Below the pieces are notes generated by a model, which was not told the origin of the DNA, made no database searches, and saw nothing but the letters and a program-made list of their open reading frames with translations. Shown in pieces: positions 11,292 through 25,159 of a DNA stretch of 64,000 nucleotides (position 1 is the stretch's first letter; the number at the start of each line of letters is the position of its first letter). Both the position numbers and the translations under genes were made by a program. The DNA lies in contig OX940863.1 of the NCBI GenBank assembly GCA_954871525.1, positions 20,968,001-21,032,000 of the forward strand, given 5' to 3'. The stretch is from Parietaria judaica. Lineage: Eukaryota > Streptophyta > Magnoliopsida > Rosales > Urticaceae.

Positions 11292-14200
11292 ATGAGAGGT
11301 TTTCACGATCGGCGATGGGCTTCGGACTCCATTCCCGACTCTTTGACCGGTAATTCATCACCGGAGACTGACGCCAACTCCGGCGAAGAGCTCGTCGAAG
11401 TCACGCTCGACTTCCAAGACGACGACACCATCATCCTCCGCAGCGTCGAGCCGGCGAGCAACCCCGGGGCCGCGACGGTGATCGACGTGGTTGACGACGG
11501 GGTAGCGTCGGCTTCCACGTCTGCGACGGTGTCGCGCTCGGGCTCGGGGATCCGGCGGACGACTTCGTCGTCGAGCCGGATTAGGCAGCTCTCGCAGGAG
11601 CTGAAGGCGGAAGCAGTGGCGAAGGCGCGGCAGCTCTCGCAGGAGCTGCGGCGGTTCTCGCGGAGCCGGGGCAACTCGTCCGCGCGCGTGCTCTCCGCCT
11701 CGCCGAGCGGCCGCGGTTCTGGGGTGGAGTCGGCTCTGGCGGCGCGGGCGCTGCGGCGGCAGAGGGCGCAGCTGGACCGGACGCGCTCGGGCGCGCACAA
11801 GGCGCTCCGCGGACTGAAGTTCATCAGCAGCAGCGCCAAGGTCAGTAACAATGGCGTCGAGGCTTGGAACGAGGTGCAGCGTAATTTCGAAAGAATTTCG
11901 AACGACGGGTTTCTCCACCGTTCCGATTTCGCGGAATGCATAGGTAAGTACTACTAATTGCGATTTGTTTTTTTACAATAACCGTGTCCGTTTTCATTTA
12001 AAAATTCATGAAAAATACACATTTTTTAATGTCATGACGGTCGAATCGTGTATTTTAAAAATACAAATTCAAATATTCAATCAGAATTAAACTCCGTTGT
12101 GTCCATAATCGTTGAACAAACACCGTTTAAGTTGTTGCTTTACATTCCGGTTTTCGGACAATGCATAATTTTTTATGTTCAAATGCTCAACCAGTTGAAC
12201 TAGTCTTAATAAAAGTCCGTTTTTCTTTGCTTCGGTGAAGGAATGAAAGACTCGAAGGAGTTCGCTCTCGAACTTCTCGACGCGTTGGGGCGTCGCCGGA
12301 GATTAAAAGTCGAGAAGATCAGCAGAGAAGAGCTCTACGAATTTTGGTCACAAATCACCGATCAGAGCTTCGACTCTCGGCTTCAGATCTTCTTCGACAT
12401 GTACAAACTTACTATATTTTTTGTCTTTTCTTATGTTTTTGTGTCTTCACTATCCAATGCTTATTATATTACAAATTAATTTTAAGACATACTCAAGGGG
12501 TAAAACCGTCTTTCCATCTCGTAGATTAATTTACACGTCTTTCAATTATTATTTGCTAACCGATATTTTTTTTATCATATATTTTAGGGTGGACAAGAAC
12601 GAAGATGGAAGAATTACCGAAGAGGAAGTAAAAGAGGTAGGTATTTATTTGAATATTTATAAGGAATAATTAATTAAGGCTGCTTAATTATCCTATATTA
12701 AATTAATGACATGCATATGATTTATCCAACTTGCTATAAGATTCTAATATTTTGGTTTAATTCAATAAATAAATTAATATTTTGTTACGCCGACCATGTT
12801 TTTCTCTAGCTAGATTGACCAAAGTTGCACTACTATATCTATTTATATATAGTTTGGCAAAAGTTTTCTTCGATTATGGACTTTTAATCTATCTTTATTT
12901 AATTTAGCTTAATTAATTTTTTTTTTTATATTATACCAGGTCTATGGTTAGGCGGGGATTGGGTGATCTTAATCCATTAAATTGTAAAACCAACAACTTC
13001 CCTAAATAATAATTATCTAATATAGTATAAATCAGTATATAATTAATTTAAAAGTTGTATTTTTGGTCTATAATGTTTGCCATGTTCTTAAGCATCTTTG
13101 TCTATGATTAGATGATTTATTCAAGAGTTAGTGAACAAGGTTTCTTTCATCCTTAGTCCCTGGTTTGCCAGGTGGCTTTTTAAAAAATAAACAAATTTTA
13201 GCAAAATTTTATTGGAAAAATTATAATGACGTTCTTTTCAGTGGAGTTGGTAAAGGGCATTTCTGTAAATTTAGTATAATATGATGGATTTTTTTTTTAC
13301 TCATTCTCTTTTGAAATATATAAAGTGATAAACTGTTTTAATAATTTGCAATTAATTAATTAATTAATTAGATCATTATGTTGAGTGCTTCGGCGAACAA
13401 GCTAGCAAGATTAAAGGAACAAGCAGAAGAATATGCAGCTCTTATTATGGAGGAATTAGACCCTGAAAGGCTTGGCTATATTGAGGTATGTATGACGTTA
13501 TTAATTAATAATTTTTTTTTGGGTATATATACATATATAATTAAATTAGTATAGACAAATATTAATGATTTATTATTTGGCAAGTGTGAGTTTTTTCATA
13601 ACTAGTTGTTCCATACAAATTGACTAGGGACTTTTTCTCTCTTATCTCAATTATATCTTAAATAATGTTCAAATTAATCTGATTTTGTTATTCTTGATAA
13701 GTTTCTGAAGGAACAAGCCTCCCTCAACTATATATAATTATATATATAGAATGAATGATAATTAAAGCAAGCTTTTCTTAGATTAAAAGAGATTTGCAGT
13801 TGTTGAACAAATTTATTGCTATTGTATTTTGCATTTTGGTCCATTGAGTTCACACACTATCCCTTTATAATATTTTGTTATGAAGTTCATGGTCTGCTCA
13901 TTACATGGAATAATTATGTATATTTATATATAAACAACTACAACTTAGAGTAGATCCTAATTCCAGCATCATCAGTGACATCATTGCTTTCCAAATCAAT
14001 ATTACAAAAAAAAAAAATCAGCCTTGCCATAAAATTGGTGACTATTTCAAATACTACTCTCTATTATATGATTGTTCTGGTGAAAGCTGTTTTTATCGAC
14101 ATTATATAATGTGGACCTTGCGTTTGATATACACAAAATGATAAATAAATAAATAAAAATATCAGGCCCGGCCTTCGCTATAGATGAGGAAGGCCGGCGA

Positions 14201-17200
14201 CTCGGACTCCTAAATTTAGGAGCCCTAATTTTTTTTTTATATATAATATTTTTATACATAAATATAAAAAAAAATTAAATATTTTTAAGGCCAAAAAAAA
14301 AAAAAAAAAACTCAAGGCCAACTATGAATAATTATCGGGAAAATACACTTTTTATGTAAACTTAAAGTTTTTATAAATCTTTGACAAATCATTTTTCGAG
14401 TCATTTGAAATGAAATTTTGTGAGTACATTCCTTTTGATTAATTCACATTTATACAAAAATGGTATATTAACGTAGATTAACGTAGCTAATAATATATTA
14501 TTTTAATTACCTTCAGTTATGGCAATTGGAAACCCTACTCCTCCAAAAGGACACGTATTTAAACTACAGCCAAGCCCTAAGCTACACGAGCCAAGCCCTG
14601 AGCCAGAACCTGCACGGCATGCGTCACCGGAGCGGGATCCGGCGAATGAGCACGGAGCTCGTTTACTTTCTGCAGGAGAATTGGAAGAGGATCTGGGTGA
14701 TCACGCTCTGGATCTTGATAATGGCGGGCTTGTTTGCGTGGAAGTTTGTGCAGTACCGGCATAAAGCCGCCTTCCACGTCATGGGCTATTGCCTCCTCAC
14801 GGCCAAAGGAGCCGCTGAGACGCTCAAGTTCAACATGGCGCTCATCTTGTTGCCGGTTTGTAGGAACATTATCACATGGCTCCGGAACACTAGGGCTGCG
14901 AAGGTTGTGCCGTTCAACGACAATATCAACTTCCACAAGGTACATTGCGACATGCCGTTTTTGTTACATAATAATGATTGAACTGAATTCGTAACATAAT
15001 TTTTTTTGTTTTGATCGAGATTATAACTCGAAGATTCGATCATGAGTCGGGTTTTCGTAAAATCTTTACAGTCTCTCAAAAATAAAAATAAAATGAAATT
15101 CAGAGGGAGACTACAAAATAAGGGGTATAATTTGACTTATATAAAATAATTAGTCAAAAAAATCTTGAAGAATTTCTTGACCATTAAAACAATTGGTCAA
15201 TTTATATTTACGCGTATGTATATATATTTTGATGATTGTTTTTTTAATATATATATATATCTAAGATCAAGGTCAATGTTATGGTACATGTCATCATATA
15301 ATTAAGCAAATGACTATATAGCATATAGCTTATATTTATATAGTAGCGATAACATGCTACGTCCGTAAAATTTTATTTTGAAAAAAATAAATATATTAGA
15401 CAAACCTAATTTTTAATTTTGATGAAAAATAGGGATTAACTTAGACCGTACGTAGTTAAATAATAATGTCAAATATTATTTGGTAAACTATGTAGGGAAA
15501 ATTGCAACATGCCATTGCCAATAAGATGGACCATTTCTTTGGCTGACATTGCCGCGATGCCAATATTTAAAAATCTATAGTTACATAAGGAAATTAATAA
15601 TAATAATAAAAATAAGAAACTGGAGTAGTACTAAATAAAATTTTGTTTTTGTTATTTATTGCGTGAATTAATATCCCACATCGTGTTTTATTACGTCATC
15701 TAGCAAAAAGTAAAATTTCCAAATTAAAGAAGAAAACGATTGTTCATTTGTTTGTAAATGTTGAATAATAATAAAAAAAATCAGACTTGTTTTAATGTAG
15801 AAAGCTACATGTGATTTGCGTTCCAACTGTAGATTCTCTGACCTCTTCATTTATTATAGTCTATCTTTTGATATGGACTTTTTGTTTTGATTTTATATAA
15901 ATTCTCATGCTATATAATAGCCAAGATTATCGTGTCATTATTATTTATATGCACTATATTATATATCACTGTGTATTGCAATAATTAACAACAATAATTC
16001 ATAAATATACAGTACGTAAATCTATAAAATGTATTATTATATCACCGTAATGATCAGTTGCTTTTATTTTATTTTTTGTTAATAGGTTGGCAGCAATTAT
16101 GTATAATTAATATTTATCAAATCTTCGTAATCATTCATAAAATAGTTTTAAAAAAATTAAATAATACGAAGTTGATTTTTATTCCATACAATGGCCGATG
16201 AGTGATAAAGATAAAAGTTGGAATGCTTGGTCAATGAAACAAATTTGATTGATATTATAATAGCTGATTAGTCATAAATAACCCTCGATGCTACGCAGAC
16301 AATTGCTGGAGCTATCGTGGTGGCTGTGATCCTCCACGTCGGGAATCACCTTGCCTGCGACTTTCCGCGGCTGGTAAGATCATCGAAAGAGGACTACGAG
16401 GAGTATCTTTCTGATGACTTCGGGGATCAAAAGCCGAGCTACGGGGATCTAATGAAAGGAGTCGAAGGGGTGACCGGAGTTTTGATGGTGGCGTGCATGG
16501 TAGTGGCGTTCACCCTAGCCACACGGTGGTTCCGGCGGAGCCTCATTAAGCTGCCTAAGCCCTTCGACCGGCTCACCGGGTACAACGCCTTTTGGTACTC
16601 TCACCACCTCTTCATCGTTGTCTACGTCTTGCTCATCATCCACGGCTACTTCCTCTACCTCGTCGATGCATGGTACTCCAAAACGGTACGTCCTTTTTGT
16701 GTTTTATTTGACAGTATTTCTGAAATTTACATATTTAATTCTTAACTATATGAACTGATTAATACAAAAAAACTATATGTACATTGCAAATTGTATCACA
16801 AATTCTATATGCTTGAAATCAAATTAATTAAAATGTGATTAACAAAATTGGTTTTAATTGCAGACCTGGATGTATCTTTCTGTTCCGGTAATATTATATG
16901 CCGGAGAAAGGACGCTGAGGTTTTTCAGATCCGGATTCTATACTGTTCGACTTCTTAAGGTAAGAGATCATACAACAAAGTTATTCGTAATTTCGTATAA
17001 ATATAATGCATGGAATTCCTTTAATGAGCTTAGTTTAATTAATTCTTTATATTGGCGTTCATTGTAAAAATCTTAGGTGGCAATCTACCCCGGAAATGTT
17101 CTAACGTTGCAAATGTCGAAGCCACCGCAATTCAAGTACAAAAGTGGAATGTACATGTTCGTTCAATGCCCGGCGATTTCTCAGCTCGAGTGGTATACTT

Positions 17201-19361
17201 GACGATTATTACTTGCATTTCTTGAATTCTGTCCGTATTTCAATTCCTAAGAAAAAATGCAATTAATCAATTTGATTTATTTTCAGGCATCCATTTTCCA
17301 TCACATCTGCTCCCGGCGACGATTTCCTGAGCGTTCACATCCGCCAGCTTGGTGACTGGACACAGGAGCTCAAGAGGGTCTTCTCCGCCGCGTGTGACCC
17401 TCCAGTTGCCGGAAAGAGTGGACTGCTACGAGCCGATGAGAATACGAAGACAAGGTCTGTCTCTATTAGAGTACATGTTTAGATTGTTTTGTTTCGAAGC
17501 AATCACTTCCATTTGACTATGTACTATATATTATGTCTTTTAGTCTTCCCAAGCTCCTAATTGACGGGCCTTACGGTGCACCTGCGCAAGATTACAGAAA
17601 GTACGACGTCTTGCTCCTCGTCGGCCTCGGGATCGGTGCCACGCCGTTCATTAGCATTCTGAAAGATCTTCTCAACAACATTGTGAAATCGGAGGAACAA
17701 CTAGTGAGTTGACTCCGTCGGGTTGTGCTCGTAAGGACAGTTTTTGACGCATAATGTTTGACATTAGTTTCTTTTTTTAGGATTCGGCTTCTGATTTGAG
17801 CAGAACATCAGATCTAAGCGCGGGGAGTAGTGTGGACTCCGTCACTCCGAACAGGGTTTCTCCGAAGCGGAAGAAGCCGTTGAGGACAACAAATGCTTAC
17901 TTTTATTGGGTGACGAGGGAACAAGGCTCGTTCGATTGGTTCAAGGGAGTGATGAACGAGGTTGCCGAGCTAGATCAAAGGGTGTGTAAGATTTAAAAAC
18001 TGCGAATTCGGCATTTATATCCAAAAAAATTCTTCAGTTGAGAGTTTTGACTCGAATCATTTCTCGAATTTGCAGGGCGTTATTGAGATGCACAACTACT
18101 TGACAAGTGTGTACCAAGAAGGCGATGCCCGATCGGCTTTGATCACCATGGTTCAAGCTCTCAACCACGCCAAAAACGGTGTTGACATCGTCTCCGGCAC
18201 AAGGGTATGATCATTGACCCTTGTTCTCATCATCCAATTTCCAATAGTCACAATTTAAATAAAGAAATAAAAGCAATTTATCACAATTTCTATACAAATC
18301 GTTACAAACTTTTTTAACAGTTTTCGTCAAATTCTAAACCAAATGCAATGCACGTTCTTAAAGTTTGACGTTAACTTAAAAAAAATAAAAAATAATCCCG
18401 ATACAGAAAGAAATTACTGCAATTTACATATCATGAAAAGAAATTAATAAAAAATAATATAGAAAAAGCCATAATAAAACAAGAAATACAATAGGTATGG
18501 ATGATATATACTATTCTAAAAAGAATCTTATAATGGTGCCTCCATATTCATCCTTGAAAAAGTACCATTGCTTTTGAGCCCATGCGTAGACAACGACTCT
18601 TTTGACACTCATTTTGTCCCAAGATCGTTAAGAGACAACAACATTTCTAATTTTTATGAAGTATGAACGTGTCACATATATATAGTGTTGTGGTCCATAA
18701 TAAGAGTTAGTGAATGACAATATTTGGTGGTCAAACACTGTCGTTTCACTCTCTAACTGTTTGCAACTATGATGAATAGGTGAGGACCCATTTCGCAAGG
18801 CCGAATTGGAAGAAAGTTTTCTCCAAAATTTGCTCCAAGCACTGCAGTGCCCGAATAGGTAAATATCAACATTCCTTAATTAAATAACTTATAATTAAGT
18901 TATTTCATTAACATAATTAAACTATGTAGCACAAGAAGAATATTAACATGTTTTATACAAGAAATTTGAGTTATATTCGCAACATTATTTGTGGTTTAAT
19001 TAAACTTATTACGTAGGTTTCGGGTTATTTAAATATGTAGTTATAGTTATTAATATATGTTTAAATATACTTTAGGGTTTGTGATATTCGGTTTTAATAT
19101 AAGGAAGAAGAAAAAACCATGTTTAAATAAAAGAGATTGTTTATTTGGCTGTCCCGAGATTTATCGACCCTTTATAAACACAATTTTTGTTTCCGTCCCT
19201 GTATTTATTTATAGCTTCTATTTATTTGAACTAAAAATCTTCTTGAATCAGGTGTGTTCTATTGTGGAGCACCAGTTCTGGCGAAAGAGCTGAGCAAGCT
19301 CTGTTACGAGTTCAATCAGAAAGGGTCAACCAAGTTTGACTTTTACAAAGAGCATTTCTAG
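11292..19361 (+). CDS. RBOHF: respiratory burst oxidase homolog, RBOHF type (NADPH oxidase)
   Basis: Fourteen exons, all GT-AG: 11292-11943, 12241-12400, 12588-12636, 13372-13485, 14517-14939, 16299-16685, 16864-16959, 17077-17192, 17287-17454, 17544-17703, 17781-17981, 18076-18204, 18780-18858, 19252-19361. Together they give 947 codons in frame, the length expected for RBOHF. The enzyme passes electrons from cytosolic NADPH through FAD and two hemes to oxygen outside the plasma membrane. The N-terminus carries LRSVEPA and [18 protein letters not shown], which point to the F clade. A canonical EF-hand loop lies at D273-E284. The heme ligands fit H465/H479 and H568/H581 with family spacing 14 and 13. 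HPFSIT (667-672) binds FAD; GPYGAP (730-735) and GLGIGATP (749-756) bind NADPH. The C-terminus is the usual KEHF. The start lies after a CT-rich leader and matches the family N-terminus. Exon 1 is much more GC-rich than its surroundings. I see no lesion. Confidence 0.97.
14164..14330. mobile_element. hAT-like MITE remnant in RBOHF intron 4
   Basis: The sequence CAGGCCCGGCCTTCG at 14164, followed by GGAAGGCCGGCGACT and an A-rich tail with AAGGCC blocks, resembles the ends of the 190-bp hAT MITE at 28238. No matching right terminus or 8-bp duplication is visible, so it is truncated or diverged. It lies well inside the intron, away from both splice sites. Confidence 0.35.
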
Positions 19362-20329
19362 ATATCTATTATTGACTTCAGTCTAAAAAGCCAAGCCTTT
19401 TAGCTGCCTGAGTTACCAATTTTGCAGGCCAATTCTTATATGTACAGTTTCTTCTTTAGGCCGCTCAAAAAAGAAAATAAAAAAATCACTAATATATAGA
19501 CACATACACACAAATTCAATATACTTAGCCATACAAATATACCATGGCTTGCATATGAATAGGCTCTGTACATATGGGATGGTGACACGTGTCTCGTGGA
19601 CCTAAAAGAGTGACACTTTTGGGAGTTGGGGTACAGCTAGAGATACATCAAAATTAGAGGGGTTAGCATACATAATTATTATGAAAAATATTATCATATA
19701 TATATTTATATATAGATAGATACATCAACATATAATTGTGGGTGAATGGTAGACATTCACTAGTGGAGTATATAGGAAGTTCTGAAAAGAAAGAAATCAG
19801 GGGAATGGCTTTTTATTATTATTATTATTTATATTATAATTTATTCTTATTATTTAAGTTTCAATTTGTCATATGTTCTTGAGTTGGAATCCTTCTAGAA
19901 TGTAATGACTAATACTGCCACTCTATATATTTAACCGATCATTGTTTTTTTTTACGGTCCCGATCATTGTTTACAATTAAGTGTTTTATAATATTATGGG
20001 CATGTTATGTATGTACACATGTCGTAAAGTTATATAGAATCTTATCGAACATTTTGTGTCCCTTGGAAAGTAGTGGATCAAATTTGATTATTTTAAATAT
20101 ACTTTGCAGTTACTAATTTTATTTATTTATATTGTGTACAAATCGGTATAGCTCCGATTTATTAGAAAAACGATAAACACACAATTTACAAGCAAAATCC
20201 GGACTTTTTTTTTTTAATAATGCAAGGACAATATAAAAAGTCCTCTGTTTTTTTAAAACAAAAATGAAAAATCAAAGTATAAATAAAATATGTTCAGACA
20301 TATTTTCTCGTTTTTAAAAGATTATTATG
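19362..20329. other. 3' flank of RBOHF, no gene seen
   Basis: AT-rich sequence after the oxidase stop codon. The first few hundred bases presumably hold the 3' untranslated region; several AATAAA-like hexamers occur, none decisive. A TTA/TTATTA run lies at 19810-19840. A short dispersed repeat at 20041-20120 is listed separately. Confidence 0.5.
20041..20120 (+). repeat. dispersed repeat shared with 45427-45505
   Basis: CTTATCGAACATTTTGTGTC, then CTTGGAAAGTAGTGGATC and ATTTTAAATATA, recur in the same order at 45427-45505 with only scattered changes. With 22240-22803, which matches 45540-45925, it suggests that both places carry a copy of one longer repeat, here split by later insertions. Confidence 0.7.
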
Positions 20330-21930
20330 TAATGTGCGTAAAACGTAAGAAAAGTAAAGCGAGTACGGAAAAGTAAAGAACACCGAGACTTTTTGTGAAC
20401 GCAGTTCGGATAATCCCTTATGATCACTTATTTATGTGGGGCACTCGCCCAGATTGTTCAACCAAAGAATTACAAGAGATGATTACAAAAAACAATACAT
20501 ATGGACCCAAAACGTAAAGGAAACTCCCCCTTGATGTACTTCGACATCTAACACTTGAACTATTGATGATCGCAAGATCCCCTTGCACCAACTAGCAGCG
20601 AACCTCCCATTCTTCTTCACTTAACTCGTGAATTAATGTTGCCTCTCGAAGATTTTCTCATAATATATCTGTGAAAGCTATCGATTTTGGACCTCAATAG
20701 TCGGGAAATATAAGAACTGATTGTTGGACATATTTGATATATGCCCTCTATTCAGATGCCAATCCCGCTTGTAAATTATTTTGGCCATCTGCTATTTAAT
20801 GAATAGTTCTTATTAATGATGATCTTATATAGTTATCCATAGGATTATAAATCAATAAATTGAATGCTTGATCCATATAGTTCTTTACCTTTGCGTTTGT
20901 GTTTTGTCGTCACAATGAGTCTATGTGAGGATGTTTGACAAACACAAATAAAGAACTTAAGTTGGTCCATAGTCTAGATTGAATAGTTGGAACTTCTAAA
21001 GGGTAAAATTAAGGTAGATTTATATTAAGGTAGTGTCGTCAAAAGGGCAGAACAATAATTTTACCATTTTAAATAGATTTATATTAATATTATTTATTAT
21101 AATAATTTTAAAAATTATTTATATAATAAATGGTGATTTATTCTTTGGATTTATTTTAAATAGATTTGTTTTTGGATTTATTCTTTATTTGATTTAATTA
21201 ATTAAATCAAATCATTTAGTGAATATCTCGAAGTAGTTGAGTGAATCTCTCTAAGTGGTTTAAAGATTTTCTCAAAATGGTTGGGCATGTTTCTTATAAA
21301 CAGGAGAGCCAAGAAACCACAAAACACTCTCTCTCACCAAACCCCCCCTCTCCCTCTCTCTCAGTTTCTGCAAATTCCTCTACGAAAATTCTTCCTAGGG
21401 TTTTGCTTTTAGGGTTTAGTGATTATTCATTGAGAGCCCACACATCCTGGCAATCGAGTTCCGGAGAATACATCGGAGGACCAATGGAAGCTATCTTCGC
21501 GCAGACAGAAACATGAAAGTTGTCAGGTACGCTTTTAATGTATTTGTCGATTTTGGGTTAATTTATTTTCGCTCATGGCTCAATTAAATCAGATAATTAA
21601 AGTGTCAAAAAATTAAAAAAATTATTTCATCACGATTGGGCAAATTAGTTTTTGTTTTATGCATAACCGGATGGGGTAATAATGATTATTGGTATGGGAC
21701 TCTGATCCTTGTTAGCAATTATTTCTTATGAGGATTCTCTGATAATCGGATCCCAACACTGATGACAATGCAAATCTTCACGTCTTGATGACAATAATTA
21801 AGTCTTTAATATTCTCCCACGAAAGACTGACACTTACAATCACAATAAGCTTCCTCTTATTATCTTCGTGACCCTTGTAAGGCAATGCATGATGGAGATG
21901 TTGACCCTTGGGTTTTGATTTGTGCACTGG
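20330..21930 (-). repeat. dispersed repeat, copy 2, split by a solo LTR
   Basis: This is the reverse-complement partner of 7080-7620. Homology covers 20330-20721 and resumes after 21763, where the reverse strand again follows the 7080-7257 sequence (GACGTGAAGATTTGC against GACGAAAAGATTCTC). The interruption is exactly the solo LTR 20722-21758 plus one copy of its duplicated target, so the repeat is older than the LTR. Confidence 0.65.
20722..21758 (+). mobile_element. solo LTR, 1037 bp, TSD CTGAT
   Basis: It starts TGTTGGACATATTTG and ends GATCCCAACA, a perfect TGTTGG...CCAACA inverted terminus. It is flanked by an exact 5-bp duplication CTGAT (20717-20721 and 21759-21763), as expected for an LTR retrotransposon. 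A TATA-like CTTATAAACAGG at about 21292 followed by a CT-rich leader suggests plus-strand transcription, with a U3 of about 570 bp. No internal domain is present, so the copy arose by LTR-LTR recombination. The 91-codon open frame inside (21241-21516) is a non-coding by-product. Its beginning resembles the 2.7-kb LTR at 48347-51053. Confidence 0.92.
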
Positions 21931-22803
21931 CTAGATTATCTTACAGTTATTATGACGACATGTATACGAATAACTTTCCATAAATAAACCAACACAATAA
22001 ACATGAAAAATATGATAATTAAAGCGAGATATCCATGTTCCAACAAAATAGATCTGAAACAAATACGGCTAATTACAAAAAAATAAATAAACAAGTAAAT
22101 GAAAGTAACTAAATCGAAGATTTTAACTTGGTAAATGACGGGATCTTCAGGTTTAATTTTCGATTTTCTAGTCCAACACTTCCACGAAGACAGGTCCACG
22201 ATTTACCGTATTAACTATCCATACTTTTTTTTGTTTTTAAATTCGGAGGCCCTATTTTCTACAATTGGAATGGAGTCAGGAACTGAGACTCGATCTCTGT
22301 TTCACCCTGATGAAAACTAGTGGGTTTTGTTGAAAAAACAGAGTGATCATGAATAATAAAAAAAAAAGTGTTTCATTAGTGCAAAAGTTGTTATACGCGC
22401 AATTACTTTTAGGAAGGATAAAACGACATAATATGCAGAAACGACATAATATTTTAAAACGGCAAAATCTGAACATGGCACAAAGATAATATGAAACTAC
22501 AACTGTCGATCCTATAAAATAGCTAAGAAGGTAAAAATGCCGTCAACTAAAAACCGACACGGTCTTGAAACGACAATTTTGGGGAAACAAAAGTTAGACA
22601 ATATCTAGAAGTCGACGTTGCTGTCAAAAATTAATTTTTTTTTTGAAGTCACAATGAAAGAAAGTTCAGGGGAATTAAGTCGAATAGTCTCGCAAAAAGG
22701 ACAGAAACGACATGGGAAATAAAATAACCTGCTGAAAACGACAATTCCTCTAAGACCTGAATTATATATACAAGAAACGAAAGTACATAAATTTCTTATT
22801 AAA
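21764..22803. repeat. repeat DNA; 22240-22803 shared with 45540-45925
   Basis: After the tail of dispersed repeat copy 2 (to about 21930), the segment 22240-22803 matches 45540-45925: a series of AACGACATA(A/T) motifs, GAACATGG, AAGAAATAAAATAA.TTGCTGAAAACGACAA and TTTCTTATTAAACT occur in the same order. No protein-coding content is recognised. The segment stops at the edge of the Helitron that begins at 22804. Confidence 0.65.
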
Positions 22804-23786
22804 CTAGTAGATTGCCCGCGCTTTGCGCGTTGTAGAAACATACTTTATAATTTTAAATAAACATATTAAACATATCAATCATTAATATTTCCAATAAAAA
22901 TAAAATTATGACATTCATTATAAAAAATAATATTTCTTATTAAACAGTGCAACATTTTCATATTATTCAAACTTGCACTGATTTTACCTATTTTGATAGC
23001 ATATTCAAATCCTGATCTATAGTTTTATTTTCAACATATTCGCATTAAAAACAAATAATTTTTTTATTGTATAAATTAAATAATTTCACAGTTAGATATG
23101 ATCTAATTAATGTATAGATTAAAGCTACATAGTAATTAATTTTATGTTTTACAACATATTATTTGAATTTTTATTATACTTTGTCAAAAATACTAACATC
23201 TTAAGAATATATATTTTTAGCATACTATATCTTATATTGCCACAATTTTTTTTTGATGAAAATCACCGAGTTGTCATAGTTATCATTTATTTTTTTCATG
23301 TTATTTGATGCCACTTTTTTATTGTCTAACTCATAAGCGTTTTTTTTTGTTGTTGTATAAAGCATGTATTCTTCTTCCCATATAAATACTCCTTTTGTTT
23401 TACTAATGGCTTCTCAATTATGTGATTTTATCATTTGTATAAGTGATTGCTTGGATGTTGACTCGTTAGTCGTTACACATTGCAAAACGTATTTATTTAG
23501 AATTAATATTTTATAACAATTGTATTACAATAACGTATAATTTTGTCCTTTAAACTTAGTTTTACTACTACTTATTTATTATTTTTGCTAAGAAATTAAA
23601 CGTTTGACAATTAATACACTTAGATACACAGCTATAAATTGAATGCCTGTTTATCATTGACCAAAAAAGTTTTGACATGTATGCATAAGAACATTTGCCA
23701 TTAACTTTTCTTTGATAACGAATTAAAAACAATTTTTTTTTCTTCGTGGTTAGTTTTAAGTAATAATGACTAAAAACCTATCATTC

Positions 23787-23811
23787 ATATATATATATAT
23801 ATATATATATG
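23787..23811. repeat. (AT)n microsatellite
   Basis: An uninterrupted AT dinucleotide run of about 12 units lies inside the Helitron. It is a likely polymorphic marker and has no other role that I can see. Confidence 0.9.
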
Positions 23812-25159
23812 ATAATTTAGTGATTATTTATTAGGTCAAATCACGAAATTTTAGCTTTTCTAATCGATCTCGACAAAGAAATATATTCAGAAATAGAGTT
23901 GTGATTCAAAATTAACAAACATGATTGAAAATAAGTGGAATTACAAAACACATACATAAACAAATAATAGAAGACATACATTTAAACAAAACATTCATCA
24001 AAAGCAACAAAGCGATGGGCATGAAGGCCGTCAATTCCTGATCTGCGTGAGAGATGTCGCCGCTGCTCGGAATTCATTATATCACTTCTGTAAAAAGGAA
24101 AAAAAATTCTGTTGGAATTCGAACAACCAAACAGAACAAACCAAGCTATAAAACTTACTTGGTGTACCAATATACAAATATATAACAGGAATCAATAAAA
24201 GAGGTATTAATAGTTGACAAAATGTTATTACCCATATTCTAGTATTTTTGGTGATGAAACTCTCATTAGATACTCAATCTGACATTTAATCAAAATATTG
24301 TTTTAATATTCCTAAACTAAAGTTGAGGTCGTCTTCTGGGAATCAAGAATCAACTACAAAGAACCAAAAAACCATATACGAACACAAAAAATATAATCGA
24401 ACAAACAAAAAGTGAAAAGGAGTTATAGTGACGATAACCAAATTTATCTCAAGAATTCTTACACACCAACTTAAAACCAAATAAGGAAAAAAAAAGAATA
24501 ACATCAACAATAACTAAATTTATCTCAAGAATTCTTACGCACCGAGTACTTGCAAAGAGACTCGAGAGAAGTGTTGTGATTATTGAAGAAGAGAATTTTT
24601 TCTTACCTTTCAATTTCAATTGATAGAAAAACTTAATGCAGAAATAAAAAAAATTCTCTTACATATAATGCTACAACAGTCCAACCATCCATCAGGAACT
24701 TACTAACAAAAAAAAAAACTAACTGATGATCTCAAACTTTATGAATAAAGTCCAACAAAAGACAGATTTAGATTGGAGATTGCAAGTCAGAGCATCATAC
24801 GCCGCAGGTTGCACACCGGAGCATGGGTCGCGCGCAAATCTCTTGCTCTATGAACGAATGAATTTACAATGTGTTCCTACGTATATGAGCTTTAATATAG
24901 ATTTATTTACAATTGAATCAACCTGGCCCCCTACAAAAGCCTCTTGCTATTCATCTCCTCCTCCTTAATGGTAGATATATACAACACAATAAAAAGCTAA
25001 ATTAAATTCACCTATCATAATTGCCTAAGTGGTAAGGAATATGAAGAGTGCTCATAGAATAATTTATGTTCAAACTTAATGCAGTAATCAATATTAAAAA
25101 ACTGTATTGAAGTTACAAAACTGATTTTAACTTCAAGGGTAAACTTATTTACCCTTTAA

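Noticed and set aside
11303..11941. Long open frames on the minus strand opposite RBOHF exon 1 (212 and 186 codons).
   Set aside because: They are by-products of the GC-rich exon 1 on the other strand; the sense frame matches RBOHF and the antisense frames show no domain.
21241..21516. 91-codon plus-strand open frame, Ser/Pro-rich.
   Set aside because: It lies in the U5/leader part of the solo LTR 20722-21758 and has no protein homology that I recognise.
24726..24968. 80-codon open frame in the Helitron, considered as a captured gene fragment.
   Set aside because: No known domain and no splice signals; composition is like the surrounding non-coding DNA.
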